Below are positions 11,535 through 19,900 of a stretch of 64,000 bases of DNA, in pieces. Source of the stretch: Pseudomonadota bacterium (GTDB lineage Bacteria; Myxococcota_A; Polyangia; Haliangiales; Haliangiaceae); assembly GCA_023428295.1 (NCBI GenBank), contig JAEYYV010000220.1:1-64000 (forward strand), written 5' to 3'. Every line of letters begins with the position of its first letter. Positions within the stretch are counted from its first letter, which is position 1. A program made the translations under genes and the position numbers. The notes below the pieces were generated by a model, which had not been told where the DNA came from, made no database searches, and saw nothing but the letters and a program-made list of their open reading frames with translations.

Positions 11535-11644
11535 CGTGTAGTCGCTAGCGCGCGCGAAAGCGCTCACCGGTAGAGCGTCGTTCAGTCGCTACCTTTAGCG
11601 AGTGCGTTACGCGCCGGAAACACACCTGCGGTCAGGGTACAGGG

Positions 11645-12886
11645 ATGAACGCTGGCGATACCGCGTGGCTCCTGTTTGCCGCCGCCCTCGTGATGCTGAT
11701 GACGCCTGCGCTGGCGCTGTTCTACGGCGGCATGGTGCAGGGAAAGAACGTGCTGTCGACGTTCATGCACAGCTTCATGTCGCTCGGGCTCGTCACGGTG
11801 CAGTTCGCCCTCGTCGGTTACTCGCTGTGCTTTGGCGAGAGCTATCACGGCATCATCGGCGGCTTCGATTTCCTCGCGATGCAGAACGTCGGCGCGGACG
11901 TGGCGGGAGCAGCGAATGCATCCGCGCCCGCGACCACGCCGCACCTCGCGTTCTTCATCTACCAATGCATGTTCGCGGTGATCGCGCCCGCGCTGATCAG
12001 CGGTGCGTACGCGGAGCGCTTCAAGTTCAGCTCGTACGCGATCTTCACGGTCGCGTGGGCGACGCTCGTGTACGACCCGATCGCGCACTGGTCGTGGGCC
12101 TCGGGCGGTTGGCTGCTCGAGCTCGGTGCGATCGACTTCGCGGGCGGAACCGTCGTGCATCTCTCGTCGGGCGTGTCGGCGCTCGTCGTCGCGCTCGTGC
12201 TCGGCAAGCGCAAGGGCTATCCGAGCGTACGCCATCCGCCGCACAACCTGACGCTCACGCTCCTCGGCGCGGGCATGCTGTGGTTCGGTTGGTTCGGGTT
12301 CAATGCGGGCGGCGCTTCGCTGTCCGATGGTCGCGCATCGCTCGCGCTCGTGAACACGCAGCTCGCGGCGGCGACGGGCGCGCTCGCGTGGGTGATCGTC
12401 GAGGGCATGCGCATCAAGAAGGCCACCGCGCTCGGTGCGGCATCCGGCTTGGTGGCGGGCCTCGTCGCGATCACGCCAGCGGCCGGCTTTGTCACGCCGC
12501 AAGCGGCGCTCGCGATCGGCGCGATCGCAGGCGCGGTCTGCTACGGCGGGGTGCTGCTCAAGAACAAGCTCGGCTACGACGACGCGCTCGACGCGTTCGG
12601 CGTGCACGGCATCGGCGGCGCGACGGGCGCGCTGCTCACCGGCGTGTTCGCGACCGCAGCGTACGGCGGCTTCGAGGGCGGCCTCTCGCTGGTCAACAAG
12701 CAGGCGATCGGCATCGTCGCCGCGGCCGCGTGGTCCGGCGTGGTCACGTTCGTGATCCTGAAGGGCATCGATCTCACGATCGGCCTGCGCGTCGATACCG
12801 AGGCGGAGTACACCGGCCTCGACACCACGCTCCACGGCGAGTCCGCCTACGCGGGCCCGGGCTCCGTCGCGCATGGCGTGGATTGA
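11645..12886 (+). CDS. amt: Ammonium transporter
   Basis: An Amt/MEP/Rh-family channel of 413 residues, inner membrane, that conducts ammonium or ammonia. Eleven hydrophobic segments can be traced. Hallmarks are the N-terminal LFYGGMV, the FGWFGFNAGG segment, and both pore histidines: one in GGTVVHLSSG and one in DAFGVHGIGG. Unlike many Amt genes, no PII-protein gene (glnK/glnB) follows; an XRE-cupin regulator lies 42 bases downstream instead. I see no convincing sigma54 (-24/-12) site in the 110-base upstream gap. Confidence 0.95.
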   Translation: MNAGDTAWLLFAAALVMLMTPALALFYGGMVQGKNVLSTFMHSFMSLGLVTVQFALVGYSLCFGESYHGIIGGFDFLAMQNVGADVAGAANASAPATTPHLAFFIYQCMFAVIAPALISGAYAERFKFSSYAIFTVAWATLVYDPIAHWSWASGGWLLELGAIDFAGGTVVHLSSGVSALVVALVLGKRKGYPSVRHPPHNLTLTLLGAGMLWFGWFGFNAGGASLSDGRASLALVNTQLAAATGALAWVIVEGMRIKKATALGAASGLVAGLVAITPAAGFVTPQAALAIGAIAGAVCYGGVLLKNKLGYDDALDAFGVHGIGGATGALLTGVFATAAYGGFEGGLSLVNKQAIGIVAAAAWSGVVTFVILKGIDLTIGLRVDTEAEYTGLDTTLHGESAYAGPGSVAHGVD

Positions 12887-12928
12887 CCCTCCATCCGCGA
12901 TAACAGATACTGGCGCCTGTTGGGCCAG

Positions 12929-13591
12929 GTGAAGAAGAAACCAGCAACCAAGACCGCGGCGCCTTCTGCGACAGCCGAGGATGCGCCGGCCACGCCCGTT
13001 CCCGCGACCAATGCCGCCTCCGAATCGACCGACCTCGCGCCGGTCGTGGGCGCGAACCTGCGCCGCCTTCGCACGCGACGCGGTCTGTCGCTCGAGCGTC
13101 TCGCGCAGATCAGCGGCGTCTCTCGCGCGATGCTCGGTCAGATCGAGCTTGGCCAATCCGCGCCGACGATCAACGTGCTGTGGAAGATCTCGCGCGCACT
13201 CGAGGTCACGTTCTCGGCGCTGATCAGCGCACGCACGCAGACCGGCGCGCTCGTGCTGCGCTCCACCGACTCGAAGATCCTGACGAGCAAGGACCGCACG
13301 TTCTCCTCGCGCGCGCTGTTCCCGTTCGACGAGCCGCGCCGCGTGGAGTTCTACGAGCTGCGCCTCGCCGCTGGCGGCGTCGAGGATGCCGATGCGCACC
13401 CGCCCGGCACGAGCGAGAACCTCGTGTGCACGGCGGGCACCGTCGAGATCGATGTCGCCGGCGAAACGCACAAGCTCGAGGCGGGTGACTCGATCCTCTT
13501 CGAGGCCGACTCGCCGCACGCGTATCGCAATGTCGGGCGCGTCGAAGCCGTGATGTATCTCGTGATGACCTACGCCGAAGAGATCGGCTGA
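12929..13591 (+). CDS. XRE-family regulator with C-terminal cupin
   Basis: A DNA-binding regulator of about 220 residues. After a Lys/Ala/Pro-rich leader of some 35 residues comes a helix-turn-helix of the Cro/XRE type (LRRLRTRRGLSLERLAQISG, then AMLGQIELGQSAPTINVLWK). A cupin_2 domain fills the C-terminal third, with PGTSENLVCTAG and AGDSILFEADSPHAYRN. Such proteins sense a small ligand through the cupin. I give the GTG at 12929; a TTG nine bases earlier is the alternative and neither has a clear ribosome-binding site. Being just behind amt, it might control nitrogen uptake, but a generic local repressor is as likely. Confidence 0.88.
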   Translation: MKKKPATKTAAPSATAEDAPATPVPATNAASESTDLAPVVGANLRRLRTRRGLSLERLAQISGVSRAMLGQIELGQSAPTINVLWKISRALEVTFSALISARTQTGALVLRSTDSKILTSKDRTFSSRALFPFDEPRRVEFYELRLAAGGVEDADAHPPGTSENLVCTAGTVEIDVAGETHKLEAGDSILFEADSPHAYRNVGRVEAVMYLVMTYAEEIG

Positions 13592-13600
13592 CCCGGCGAC

Positions 13601-14233
13601 CTACTTCGTGCCAAAGAGGCGATCGCCAGCGTCGCCTAGGCCCGGAACGATGTAGCTCCGCTCGTCGAGGCGCTCGTCGATCGAGGCCGTGTAGACCGGG
13701 ATATCGGGGTGCGCGCTGTGGAACGTGTGCAGACCCTCGGGGCAGGTGAGCAGGCACACGAACTTGATCGAGCGCGGACCGCTCTCCTTCATGCGCGAGA
13801 TCGCTTGGACCGCGGAGTTGCCGGTCGCGAGCATCGGGTCGACGACGATGCAGTCGCGCTCGCTCATGTTGTCCGGGATCTTGAAGTAGTACTCGACGGG
13901 CTGCTTCGTCTTCGGATCGCGATAGAGGCCGATGTGGCCCACGCGTGCCGACGGGAGAATATCGAGCATGCCCTGCAAGATGCCGCTGCCGGCACGCAGG
14001 ATCGAGACGAGCACGATCTTCTTGCCGTCGAGGACCCTGGTCTTCGTCGGTGCGATCGGGGTCTCGATCTCGATCGTCGTCGTCGGGAAGTCTCGGCAGA
14101 CTTCGTACGCGAGCAGCATGCTGATCTCGCGCAACAGGTTGCGGAACGTGCTCGTGCTGGTCTCTTTCGAGCGCATCAGCGAGAGCTTGTGTTGCACGAG
14201 CGGGTGGTCGATGACGTGAACGGGACCTGGCAT
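13601..14233 (-). CDS. upp: Uracil phosphoribosyltransferase
   Basis: Makes UMP from uracil and PRPP. The 210-residue product has the standard length and motifs: [12 protein letters not shown] at the N-terminus, [11 protein letters not shown], the PRPP-binding loop [12 protein letters not shown], and the C-terminal uracil-binding end [14 protein letters not shown]. It converges on the XRE-cupin gene with nine bases between stops. Upstream on the same strand lie a small membrane peptide and a DUF1688 gene related to fungal URC4/Urg3 of uracil catabolism, a pathway in which a uracil phosphoribosyltransferase is also needed, so a catabolic as well as a salvage role is possible. Confidence 0.97.
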   Translation of the reverse strand: MPGPVHVIDHPLVQHKLSLMRSKETSTSTFRNLLREISMLLAYEVCRDFPTTTIEIETPIAPTKTRVLDGKKIVLVSILRAGSGILQGMLDILPSARVGHIGLYRDPKTKQPVEYYFKIPDNMSERDCIVVDPMLATGNSAVQAISRMKESGPRSIKFVCLLTCPEGLHTFHSAHPDIPVYTASIDERLDERSYIVPGLGDAGDRLFGTK

Positions 14234-14275
14234 CGCGCCGGACCCTACAACACGGAAGGGCCCGGGCGGGCGCGG

Positions 14276-14443
14276 TTAGCGCTGCGCGACGCGGACCGTG
14301 CTCGCATCGACCGCGGTCGACACGGACGCGACGGACACGACAGCGGCGAGCGCGATGAACGCCGCGAAGACGACGTCGCGAACGAAGCTCTTCTTCTGGC
14401 GAGCGGCGATGGTGTCGAGGCGGCTGGTGGGAACGAGGGTCAT
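14276..14443 (-). CDS. Small single-span membrane peptide, 55 residues
   Basis: A short gene with an ATG at 14443 and a good ribosome-binding site (GGAG seven bases upstream), which is unusual in this window. The product has a polar N-terminus (MTLVPTSRLDTIAARQKKS), one hydrophobic helix (about residues 25-43, FAAFIALAAVVSVASVS) and a short polar tail, ending TAA at 14276. Orientation is probably N-terminus in, from the RQKK cluster before the helix. It lies between upp and the DUF1688 gene on the same strand. I recognise no family; it could be a small transport accessory or an unrelated peptide. Confidence 0.6.
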   Translation of the reverse strand: MTLVPTSRLDTIAARQKKSFVRDVVFAAFIALAAVVSVASVSTAVDASTVRVAQR

Positions 14444-14674
14444 GGCGGTTCTCCTTCGAAGCGCGGTGGTTGCCGCGCGGCGAGAGCTCCTGGTGCTGCT
14501 TGCGGGCCAGATCTAAGGTTCGCGATCTCCAATGGTTAGCGGGCCGAAAGACCAGGGCGACCTGTCGCACCGCTTGTCGCAGCCCGGCCGCTGTCGCACC
14601 TGCCACAACCTGCCGCGACAGACTGGCAGGTGGACCGGATCGAGCGTGACCGCGCTCGCAGCTCGAGAGGCAGA
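14444..14674. other. Intergenic leader, 231 bases, repeat-containing
   Basis: No open frame with a plausible start is seen. This is the gap downstream of the DUF1688 gene and upstream of the small membrane peptide, so it should carry the promoter for the peptide and perhaps upp. It contains the TGTCGCA repeats listed separately. Confidence 0.6.
14563..14621. promoter_or_regulatory. Triple TGTCGCA repeat with an inverted copy; possible operator
   Basis: TGTCGCA occurs at 14563-14569, 14575-14581 and 14592-14598, and an inverted partner GCGACAG lies at 14615-14621, giving a 7-base palindrome arm pair (CTGTCGC / GCGACAG) with a 17-base spacer that itself holds a repeated ACCTGCC. The layout resembles a multi-site operator or a folded leader. 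It sits between DUF1688 and the upp side of the uracil block. Function is inference. Confidence 0.4.
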
Positions 14675-15895
14675 CTAGAGGATCGTGCTGTCGGCGACGC
14701 GAATCGGCGGCGTGCCGTTCGGGCGCAGCTTCGCGGCGATCGCGCGACCCGCGGACCACGTGCCCTGCAACACGCACGAGAGCGGGAGCTCCTGCGGTGT
14801 CTTCTCGAGCGCCTTCTGAACGCCATCCGCGACGCGATCGAGGAGCGCGACGGTGAGCGCGCGCCACTCGACGATCAGCTCGTCACCGATCGGAAGAACC
14901 GCGTCGCGGATCGCCGCGTTCTTCGGCGCGAGTACGCCGAGATCGACGAGCAGCCCGCCGTTGCGCAGCTCGGGGATCCCGGTGAGCGCGCCCGGCTGCT
15001 GGATCGCGAAGCCCGCGCTCTCGAGCGGCTCGAACAGCGAGTACGCGAGCCACTGCGAGCGCGCGTGAAACGGGACGAAGCCCTCCGACGGTCCGGAGCC
15101 TCCCGCGGCGCGATGGCGCCACACGTCGCCGAGCGCGACCTCGCCGAGCGTGGTCGTGGGTGGCCAGATCGGACCGAGCCCGTCGATCAGCGCGCCGAGG
15201 ATCGCGGGCGCGGTGAGCGTGGTGCCCGTCGCGCGAAGCGCGTCGACGAGGCCGCCGGGCCGGCCGTGGCGGAAGATGCGCGGCGCCATCGCCACGGCGC
15301 CACCGAGAGCACGCACGAGCTTCGTGCGCTCCTCGAGCGCGGGCAGCGGATTGTCGATGGTGACTTGAAACGCAGCGGCGAGCCGCACGGGATCGAGCGT
15401 GCGCAGCGCGTGGGCATCGGCGCGCAAGGGATACTCGGGATCCGACGAGAACAGCCCCGAGCGAAACGCATGCAGGCTCGCGAGCGCGATCCCCTCGGAG
15501 CGCGCGAAGACCTCACCCGTGCCGGGCTCGCGAAAGCGCCAGTTCTCGTTGCTCACCGTGTCGAGCAGCGCGCTGACAACGACGAGATCCACGAGCGAGC
15601 GCGAGCGCTCCTCGGGAGTCATGCCGCGCACGTTCATCTGGTGCTGCACGCTCTCGATGCGATCCACGCCGCCCGCTCGGAAGTGACTCATGCGTCCGAG
15701 GTACGGCACCGCGAGATCCGGATACGCGGCGCGCGTGATCTCGACGACGTTCGCGACCACCGCGGGCAGCGCTGAAAGATCCACCGCGAAGTGCGCGAGC
15801 TCTCCGTCGAGGCCCACCTCGAGGATCTGCTCGCATCGTGCGCGGACCGCTAGCGGCGAGCGCAGGTACGCGATCGCCGATCCCACCTCACTCAT
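14675..15895 (-). CDS. DUF1688 / URC4 (Urg3)-like uracil-catabolism protein
   Basis: A 406-residue protein matching the DUF1688 family, whose fungal member URC4/Urg3 is required for the URC route of uracil breakdown. Family-like features are the IAYLRSPLAVRARC start, YLGRMSHFRAGG, the FHARSQWLAYSL segment and the GIPELRNGGLLVDLGV segment. The biochemical step is not known to me. No signal peptide; cytoplasmic. I chose the ATG at 15895, which overlaps the stop of the upstream small gene as ATGA. Its neighbour upp would supply the phosphoribosyltransferase step, but the GTP-cyclohydrolase-II-like URC1 partner is not in this window. Confidence 0.85.
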   Translation of the reverse strand: MSEVGSAIAYLRSPLAVRARCEQILEVGLDGELAHFAVDLSALPAVVANVVEITRAAYPDLAVPYLGRMSHFRAGGVDRIESVQHQMNVRGMTPEERSRSLVDLVVVSALLDTVSNENWRFREPGTGEVFARSEGIALASLHAFRSGLFSSDPEYPLRADAHALRTLDPVRLAAAFQVTIDNPLPALEERTKLVRALGGAVAMAPRIFRHGRPGGLVDALRATGTTLTAPAILGALIDGLGPIWPPTTTLGEVALGDVWRHRAAGGSGPSEGFVPFHARSQWLAYSLFEPLESAGFAIQQPGALTGIPELRNGGLLVDLGVLAPKNAAIRDAVLPIGDELIVEWRALTVALLDRVADGVQKALEKTPQELPLSCVLQGTWSAGRAIAAKLRPNGTPPIRVADSTIL

Positions 15896-16176
15896 CGGAT
15901 CGACGCTACCACCTGACCGCCGTACGTGGCGTTCTCGAGCGCGAGGAACGCGACGCACGTTGTTCCCGAGAGCGTCGCCTCGATCATCGCCTCGATCGTC
16001 GTGACCGCACGGACCTCTCCCTCGAGCGTGACGACGGAGCCGTCCACGATCTGCGTGAGCCGGCTGGTCGAGCGTTTGCGTGCGCGAGCGCGCGGTCCCC
16101 ACATCGCGCTGTAGAGCGCACGCCCACCTCCCACGACCGCGACAATGGCGAGCACAATCGCTAACGTCGGGGTCAC
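15892..16176 (-). CDS. Short membrane protein with truncated GIDE-like domain
   Basis: About 94 residues from a GTG at 16176. A single N-terminal membrane helix (LAIVLAIVAVVGGGRALYSAM) is followed by a segment resembling the first half of the GIDE-type domain found in larger myxobacterial membrane proteins: a VVTLEGEVRAV strand and then EATLSGTTCVAFLALE, corresponding to the conserved PLSGxxCVxY part. The remainder of that domain is missing; the frame ends at once after it and overlaps the DUF1688 start by four bases, so the short form is built into the operon. The assignment to GIDE is a pattern match by eye. Confidence 0.55.
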   Translation of the reverse strand: MTPTLAIVLAIVAVVGGGRALYSAMWGPRARARKRSTSRLTQIVDGSVVTLEGEVRAVTTIEAMIEATLSGTTCVAFLALENATYGGQVVASIR

Positions 16177-16221
16177 GGTCGCAGCGTACCCATTCTCTCC
16201 CGCTCGCGTGTCGTTCCCTCC

Positions 16222-17001
16222 ATGGCCAAATCCTTCGCGCTGTTCTGTTTGTTCTTCACCGCCTGCACCACGCTCGGCTCGATGCCCACCACGACGGGCG
16301 TCTCTGCCGTTCCGCATGGACGGCCCGGCGGCGAGGCGCAGCTCGCAGTGGTCCCCGCGTTCCGCTTGTCCAATGCGGCGAGCGGACAGGATCGCAACGG
16401 ACAATCGACGCCGCAGCTCTCCGCGCTGATCGATCCCGATCACTGGGGCATCCCCGGACTCGTCATCGGCGCGCGCTTGTTCGGCGAGTCCGGTGACGCG
16501 GGCCTCGAGCCGTACGCGGGCTATCGGAAGTCGTACAACGAGGGCGTCTCGCTCGCCGCCGTCGCGTACGGCACGAAGATGGGCGCCACCAAGAAGGGCG
16601 CGACGTACGACGCGATTCGTGTCGGCGGCGAAGTGCTGGCCGACGCGAAGCTCGCGAGCTTCGGCACGTGGGGAGAGCTGCACGTGGGCGGTGGCATCAG
16701 CGCGACCTATCTCGACGCGAACGGCACGTACTGCGTCGGCACCGACGGCGACGCGATCGATTGCGCGGCCGACGGAACTTCGCCCGAGGTCATCGGCGAG
16801 CTCGCGGGTCTCTACGCCGCGGGCAATCTGATGATCGCGCTCGACATCGCGCGCCGACCCACCGGCATGCTTCACGTCGTACGCGTCGGCGCGATGTTCT
16901 CGTTCGGTCACATGCCGCGGCTCGTCGACGGCCGGCAGGTCTACGGCGACATCTTCTTGAGCGGCGGCGCGGGCCTCATGGTCGGCTTCGGCAAGAACTG
17001 A
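16222..17001 (+). CDS. Predicted outer-membrane lipoprotein, unknown function
   Basis: A 259-residue exported protein starting MAKSFALFCLFFTAC, with C15 as the likely lipidated cysteine. The mature part is rich in Gly, Ala and Tyr with alternating strands (GLEPYAGYRKSYN, ISATYLDANGTY, LMVGFGKN at the C-terminus), which suggests a small beta-barrel or beta-sandwich at the outer membrane. Two cysteines lie close together near the middle (YCVGTDGDAIDCA). No family is recognised. It is transcribed divergently from the GIDE-like gene across a 45-base gap and runs into the MFS gene 17 bases downstream, so the two may be co-expressed. Confidence 0.78.
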   Translation: MAKSFALFCLFFTACTTLGSMPTTTGVSAVPHGRPGGEAQLAVVPAFRLSNAASGQDRNGQSTPQLSALIDPDHWGIPGLVIGARLFGESGDAGLEPYAGYRKSYNEGVSLAAVAYGTKMGATKKGATYDAIRVGGEVLADAKLASFGTWGELHVGGGISATYLDANGTYCVGTDGDAIDCAADGTSPEVIGELAGLYAAGNLMIALDIARRPTGMLHVVRVGAMFSFGHMPRLVDGRQVYGDIFLSGGAGLMVGFGKN

Positions 17002-17018
17002 GTGTTACGCTCGCGACC

Positions 17019-18347
17019 GTGAGCCTCGCGGAGCGCAAGCGGCTGCGACTCGCGACGCTGGTGATCCTGTACGTCGCGCAGGGCATCCCGTGGGGCTTCA
17101 TGGCGACGACGATCCCCGCGTATCTCGCGAGTCGCGGACTCGATGCAGGCGCGGTCGGCGTGGCGCTCGCGACGACAACGCTGCCCTATACGTTCAAGTG
17201 GATCTGGGGCCCGATCATCGACGCGTTCGGCATCCCGCGCTTCGGGCGTCGCCGTCCGTGGATCGTGTTCGCGCAGCTCATGATGGCGCTCACCGTCGCG
17301 GCGATGCTGTTCATCGGCGATCTGTCCACGAACCTGAAGCTGCTCGCGTGGATGATCCTCCTGCACACGGTGTTCAACGCACTGCAAGACGTCGCCGTCG
17401 ACGCGCTCGCGGTGGATCTCCTCGACGACGACGAGCGCGGCCGCGCGAACGGCCTCATGTACGGTGCGAAGTACGGCGGCGGTGCGATCGGTGGCATCGT
17501 CCTCGCGAACGTCATCGCGTACACGTCGCTCGAGACCGCGCTCGCCGCGCAAGCGATCGTCCTGCTCGCGATCATGCTCGTGCCGCTGCTCGTGCGCGAG
17601 AGCGACGCACCGCCACCGCCGCGACCCAGGCTCGCCGACATCGCGCGCAGCTTCGCGGATGTCTTCGCGAGTCGCTCGGCCGCGGTGATGATCCTCGTGA
17701 TGCTGTCGTGCACCTTCGCGTACGGCATCGTCATCGTGCGCGCGAACGTGCTGTTCACGCAGGAGCTCGGTTGGTCGCCGCAGAAGTACACGAGCCTCGT
17801 CGGCGGATGGGGCCTCGTCGTCGGCGGCGGCTGCGCCGCTGGGAGTGGCTTTCTCGCCGACGCGATCGGTCCCAAGCGCCTCGCCATGATCGCCGCGCTC
17901 GCGATGGGAGCCGGCTGGATCGTCTTCTCGCTGAACCCCGGCCGCTGGCCCGACGACAGCTTCGTCTACATGATGTCGATGTGGGAGAACGCGGCGCAGG
18001 CGGCGCTCTCCGTCAGCTTGTTCGCCATCTGCATGCAGGTGTCGTTGCCGGCGATCGGCGCCTCGCAGTTCGCCGCGTACATGGCGCTCTCCAACTTCGG
18101 CAGCACGCTCGGCTACCGCGCCTCCGGCCTGTTCGATGATCTGTCGGCCGCGCACGTGTGGCAGCTCGCCGCCGCGTTTCAGATCGTCGTCGTGGTGTTG
18201 CTGCTCGCTGCCACCGATCCCGCGCAGACGCGCCGCGAGCTCCCACGCAGCGACGGCGTGCGGCCCAGCCACGGCTGGATCGTCCTCGGCGCGCTGGCGA
18301 CCTTCCTCGTCGGAATGACCGCGCTCGTCGTGCGGCCGCTGTTGTAA
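17019..18347 (+). CDS. Major facilitator transporter, AmpG-like
   Basis: A 442-residue inner-membrane transporter with about twelve helices. The ILYVAQGIPWGFM start and the FGIPRFGRRRPWIVF loop between helices 2 and 3 are typical of the AmpG / acetyl-CoA transporter (SLC33) branch of the MFS, whose bacterial members import muropeptides from wall recycling. The start is a GTG at 17019, 17 bases after the lipoprotein stop. Substrate cannot be fixed from sequence; a beta-lactamase or wall-recycling neighbour that would support AmpG is absent. The gene abuts the convergent AraC gene with no space at all (18347/18348). Confidence 0.88.
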   Translation: MSLAERKRLRLATLVILYVAQGIPWGFMATTIPAYLASRGLDAGAVGVALATTTLPYTFKWIWGPIIDAFGIPRFGRRRPWIVFAQLMMALTVAAMLFIGDLSTNLKLLAWMILLHTVFNALQDVAVDALAVDLLDDDERGRANGLMYGAKYGGGAIGGIVLANVIAYTSLETALAAQAIVLLAIMLVPLLVRESDAPPPPRPRLADIARSFADVFASRSAAVMILVMLSCTFAYGIVIVRANVLFTQELGWSPQKYTSLVGGWGLVVGGGCAAGSGFLADAIGPKRLAMIAALAMGAGWIVFSLNPGRWPDDSFVYMMSMWENAAQAALSVSLFAICMQVSLPAIGASQFAAYMALSNFGSTLGYRASGLFDDLSAAHVWQLAAAFQIVVVVLLLAATDPAQTRRELPRSDGVRPSHGWIVLGALATFLVGMTALVVRPLL

Positions 18348-19211
18348 CTACTCGGGGTACTTCACGGCCGCTTGCACCACGCTCGGCGCGGGCAACGCGG
18401 CATCGCGAAACGCACGCCCCATCGCATCGAGGCTGCCGTACCCGACGCTGCGCGCGACATCGCTCGGCGTGGAGCCCGGCGCACTCAGCATGAGCACCGC
18501 CGCGCGCAATCGCAGCACGCGCATCGCGTCGCGAAAGCCCGCGCCGAACAGGCCGAACGTGCGCGTCAGATCGCCCAGGTCGCGCCCGAGCTGTCGCAAC
18601 GACAGCTTCGCCACGATCGCGATCTGCTTCAGCGACGCGCTCGTCGCGAGGTCCTCGTACAGCGGCTTCAGCACCGTCCACAACCGCACGAACCGCTCGG
18701 GCTCCTCGGTCACCACGCTCGCCGTCAGATCCTTGGACAGCACGCCCGCGGTCACCAGCTCGACGAGCACCTGATACAGCGCTCGCTCGCTCCCTTCCGC
18801 CTCGAGCCGCTGGTACGCGTCCCACACCGACGCCGGCAGCTCGAGCGCGCCGCTCTTGATCCCGATCGGCACGCGCACGTACTGCGCCGGCACGCGAATC
18901 TCGACGATCGTCCCGGGATTGCCCCACGAGCGAAACGTCGGCGAGCCCTTCTCCACGCGATCGAACTCGGTCTCGGCGAGCACGTACACGTGCGGCGCCT
19001 CGTGCACCGGACCACCGTCGACGGAGATGGATCCCTTCAGCGTCGCGTACACGTGAACGAACGGCTGCGCCTTCTTGGCCGGCGGCGCGTACGACGTGTC
19101 GTACAGCAACCGATCACGCACCACGAGATGCGCGCGGAACTGTCGCTCCAAGAACACCGTGGTCCTCAGCGAGCTGGACCCGAACGAGCGGACACTCGTC
19201 GCCGACAGCAT
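18348..19211 (-). CDS. AraC-family transcription regulator
   Basis: About 287 residues. The N-terminal 180 residues are a cupin-like sensing region (HVYATLKGSISVDGG, then HVYVLAETEFDRV), and the C-terminal 100 residues form an AraC-type DNA-binding domain with two helix-turn-helix units (LATSASLKQIAIVAKLSLRQ and PSDVARSVGYGSLDAMGRAF). The second unit keeps the VGYGSLDAMGRAF pattern of the family signature. I prefer the ATG at 19211, which overlaps the upstream lipoprotein stop as TGATG; a GTG at 19220 is the alternative. Translational coupling to a Cys-rich lipoprotein is odd for a regulator and suggests both respond to one surface signal. Confidence 0.85.
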   Translation of the reverse strand: MLSATSVRSFGSSSLRTTVFLERQFRAHLVVRDRLLYDTSYAPPAKKAQPFVHVYATLKGSISVDGGPVHEAPHVYVLAETEFDRVEKGSPTFRSWGNPGTIVEIRVPAQYVRVPIGIKSGALELPASVWDAYQRLEAEGSERALYQVLVELVTAGVLSKDLTASVVTEEPERFVRLWTVLKPLYEDLATSASLKQIAIVAKLSLRQLGRDLGDLTRTFGLFGAGFRDAMRVLRLRAAVLMLSAPGSTPSDVARSVGYGSLDAMGRAFRDAALPAPSVVQAAVKYPE

Positions 19212-19462
19212 CAGCGACACTCCAGCACGGCTTCACACGCCTGCTTGCTGCGCACGCACTCGATGTGCCGCGTGACCTTGGCTCCGTTGTCCGCCTGGTC
19301 GCTCTCGAGCGCCGCACACGCGGCGATGCACTCCTTCTCGTCGAAGGGCATCTTGCTGCTCGTGACGTCGATGCACTCCGCCTCGCGTTTGCAGACTTCT
19401 TTGCACCGAGCGCTGCGTGGTTCGGTACACCCCACGAGCGCGATCAAGACCAGCCAACGCAT
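19211..19462 (-). CDS. Small cysteine-rich lipoprotein
   Basis: An 83-residue protein beginning MRWLVLIALVGCTEP, a signal peptide with lipobox LVGC (C12). The mature part has eight further cysteines in CxxxC and wider spacings (CKEVC at 20-24, C30, CIAAC at 45-49, C69, C76, C82), which suggests a disulfide-bonded helical hairpin fold like the coiled coil-helix proteins. It is exported and anchored to a membrane. I recognise no named family; similar short Cys-rich lipoproteins are common in myxobacteria. Its stop overlaps the start of the AraC gene. Confidence 0.8.
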   Translation of the reverse strand: MRWLVLIALVGCTEPRSARCKEVCKREAECIDVTSSKMPFDEKECIAACAALESDQADNGAKVTRHIECVRSKQACEAVLECR

Positions 19463-19488
19463 CCGTCGGCGAGTATAGCCGCGAGGCG

Positions 19489-19827
19489 TCAGTCGATGTC
19501 TTCGGCCGAGCGGAGGATCTCGGTGATGAAATCGCGGCGCAGGCGGATCAAGCTATTGGCCTTGCCCCAGTCGATGCTGGTGAACCCCTCGCCCGTACCG
19601 GTCGCGACCTGGCCTTCGATCGACTCCTCGCCGATGTCGAGCACGCAGGTCTTGCCGGCCTTGCGCGCGCGGGCGCAGTCATCGGTCGCCATCGTGCGAA
19701 CATCGACCGTCTTCGCAGACGAGTCTCCCTTCGTGGTCGGCGGGTTATCGGCGAACGCGACCGTCGAAGACAGAGCGAGGACGGGACCGAGGACCGAAGC
19801 GAGGACCGACGCGAGGATCAAGCGCAT
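19489..19827 (-). CDS. Small secreted protein of unknown function
   Basis: A 112-residue protein with a clear signal peptide (MRLILASVLASVLGPVLALS, cleavage probably after AFA). The mature domain has a pair of cysteines (CARARKAGKTC) that may form a disulfide, a DIGEESIEGQV strand pair and an amphipathic C-terminal helix. The segment GKTCVLDIGEESIEG looks like a beta-hairpin binding domain, but I recognise no family. It is the upstream gene of a minus-strand run with the Cys-rich lipoprotein and the AraC gene (26-base gap), possibly one operon. Confidence 0.72.
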   Translation of the reverse strand: MRLILASVLASVLGPVLALSSTVAFADNPPTTKGDSSAKTVDVRTMATDDCARARKAGKTCVLDIGEESIEGQVATGTGEGFTSIDWGKANSLIRLRRDFITEILRSAEDID

Positions 19828-19900
19828 GGTGAGACGACACGAACCCCGTGCAGCAGTTGCACGGCGCCGGGTACCGGTCGGCTAGTCCCGCTCGTTCCCG

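Noticed and set aside
11535..11644. Sigma54 (-24/-12) promoter before amt
   Set aside because: No TGGCAC-N5-TTGC-like pair could be found on the plus strand in the gap.
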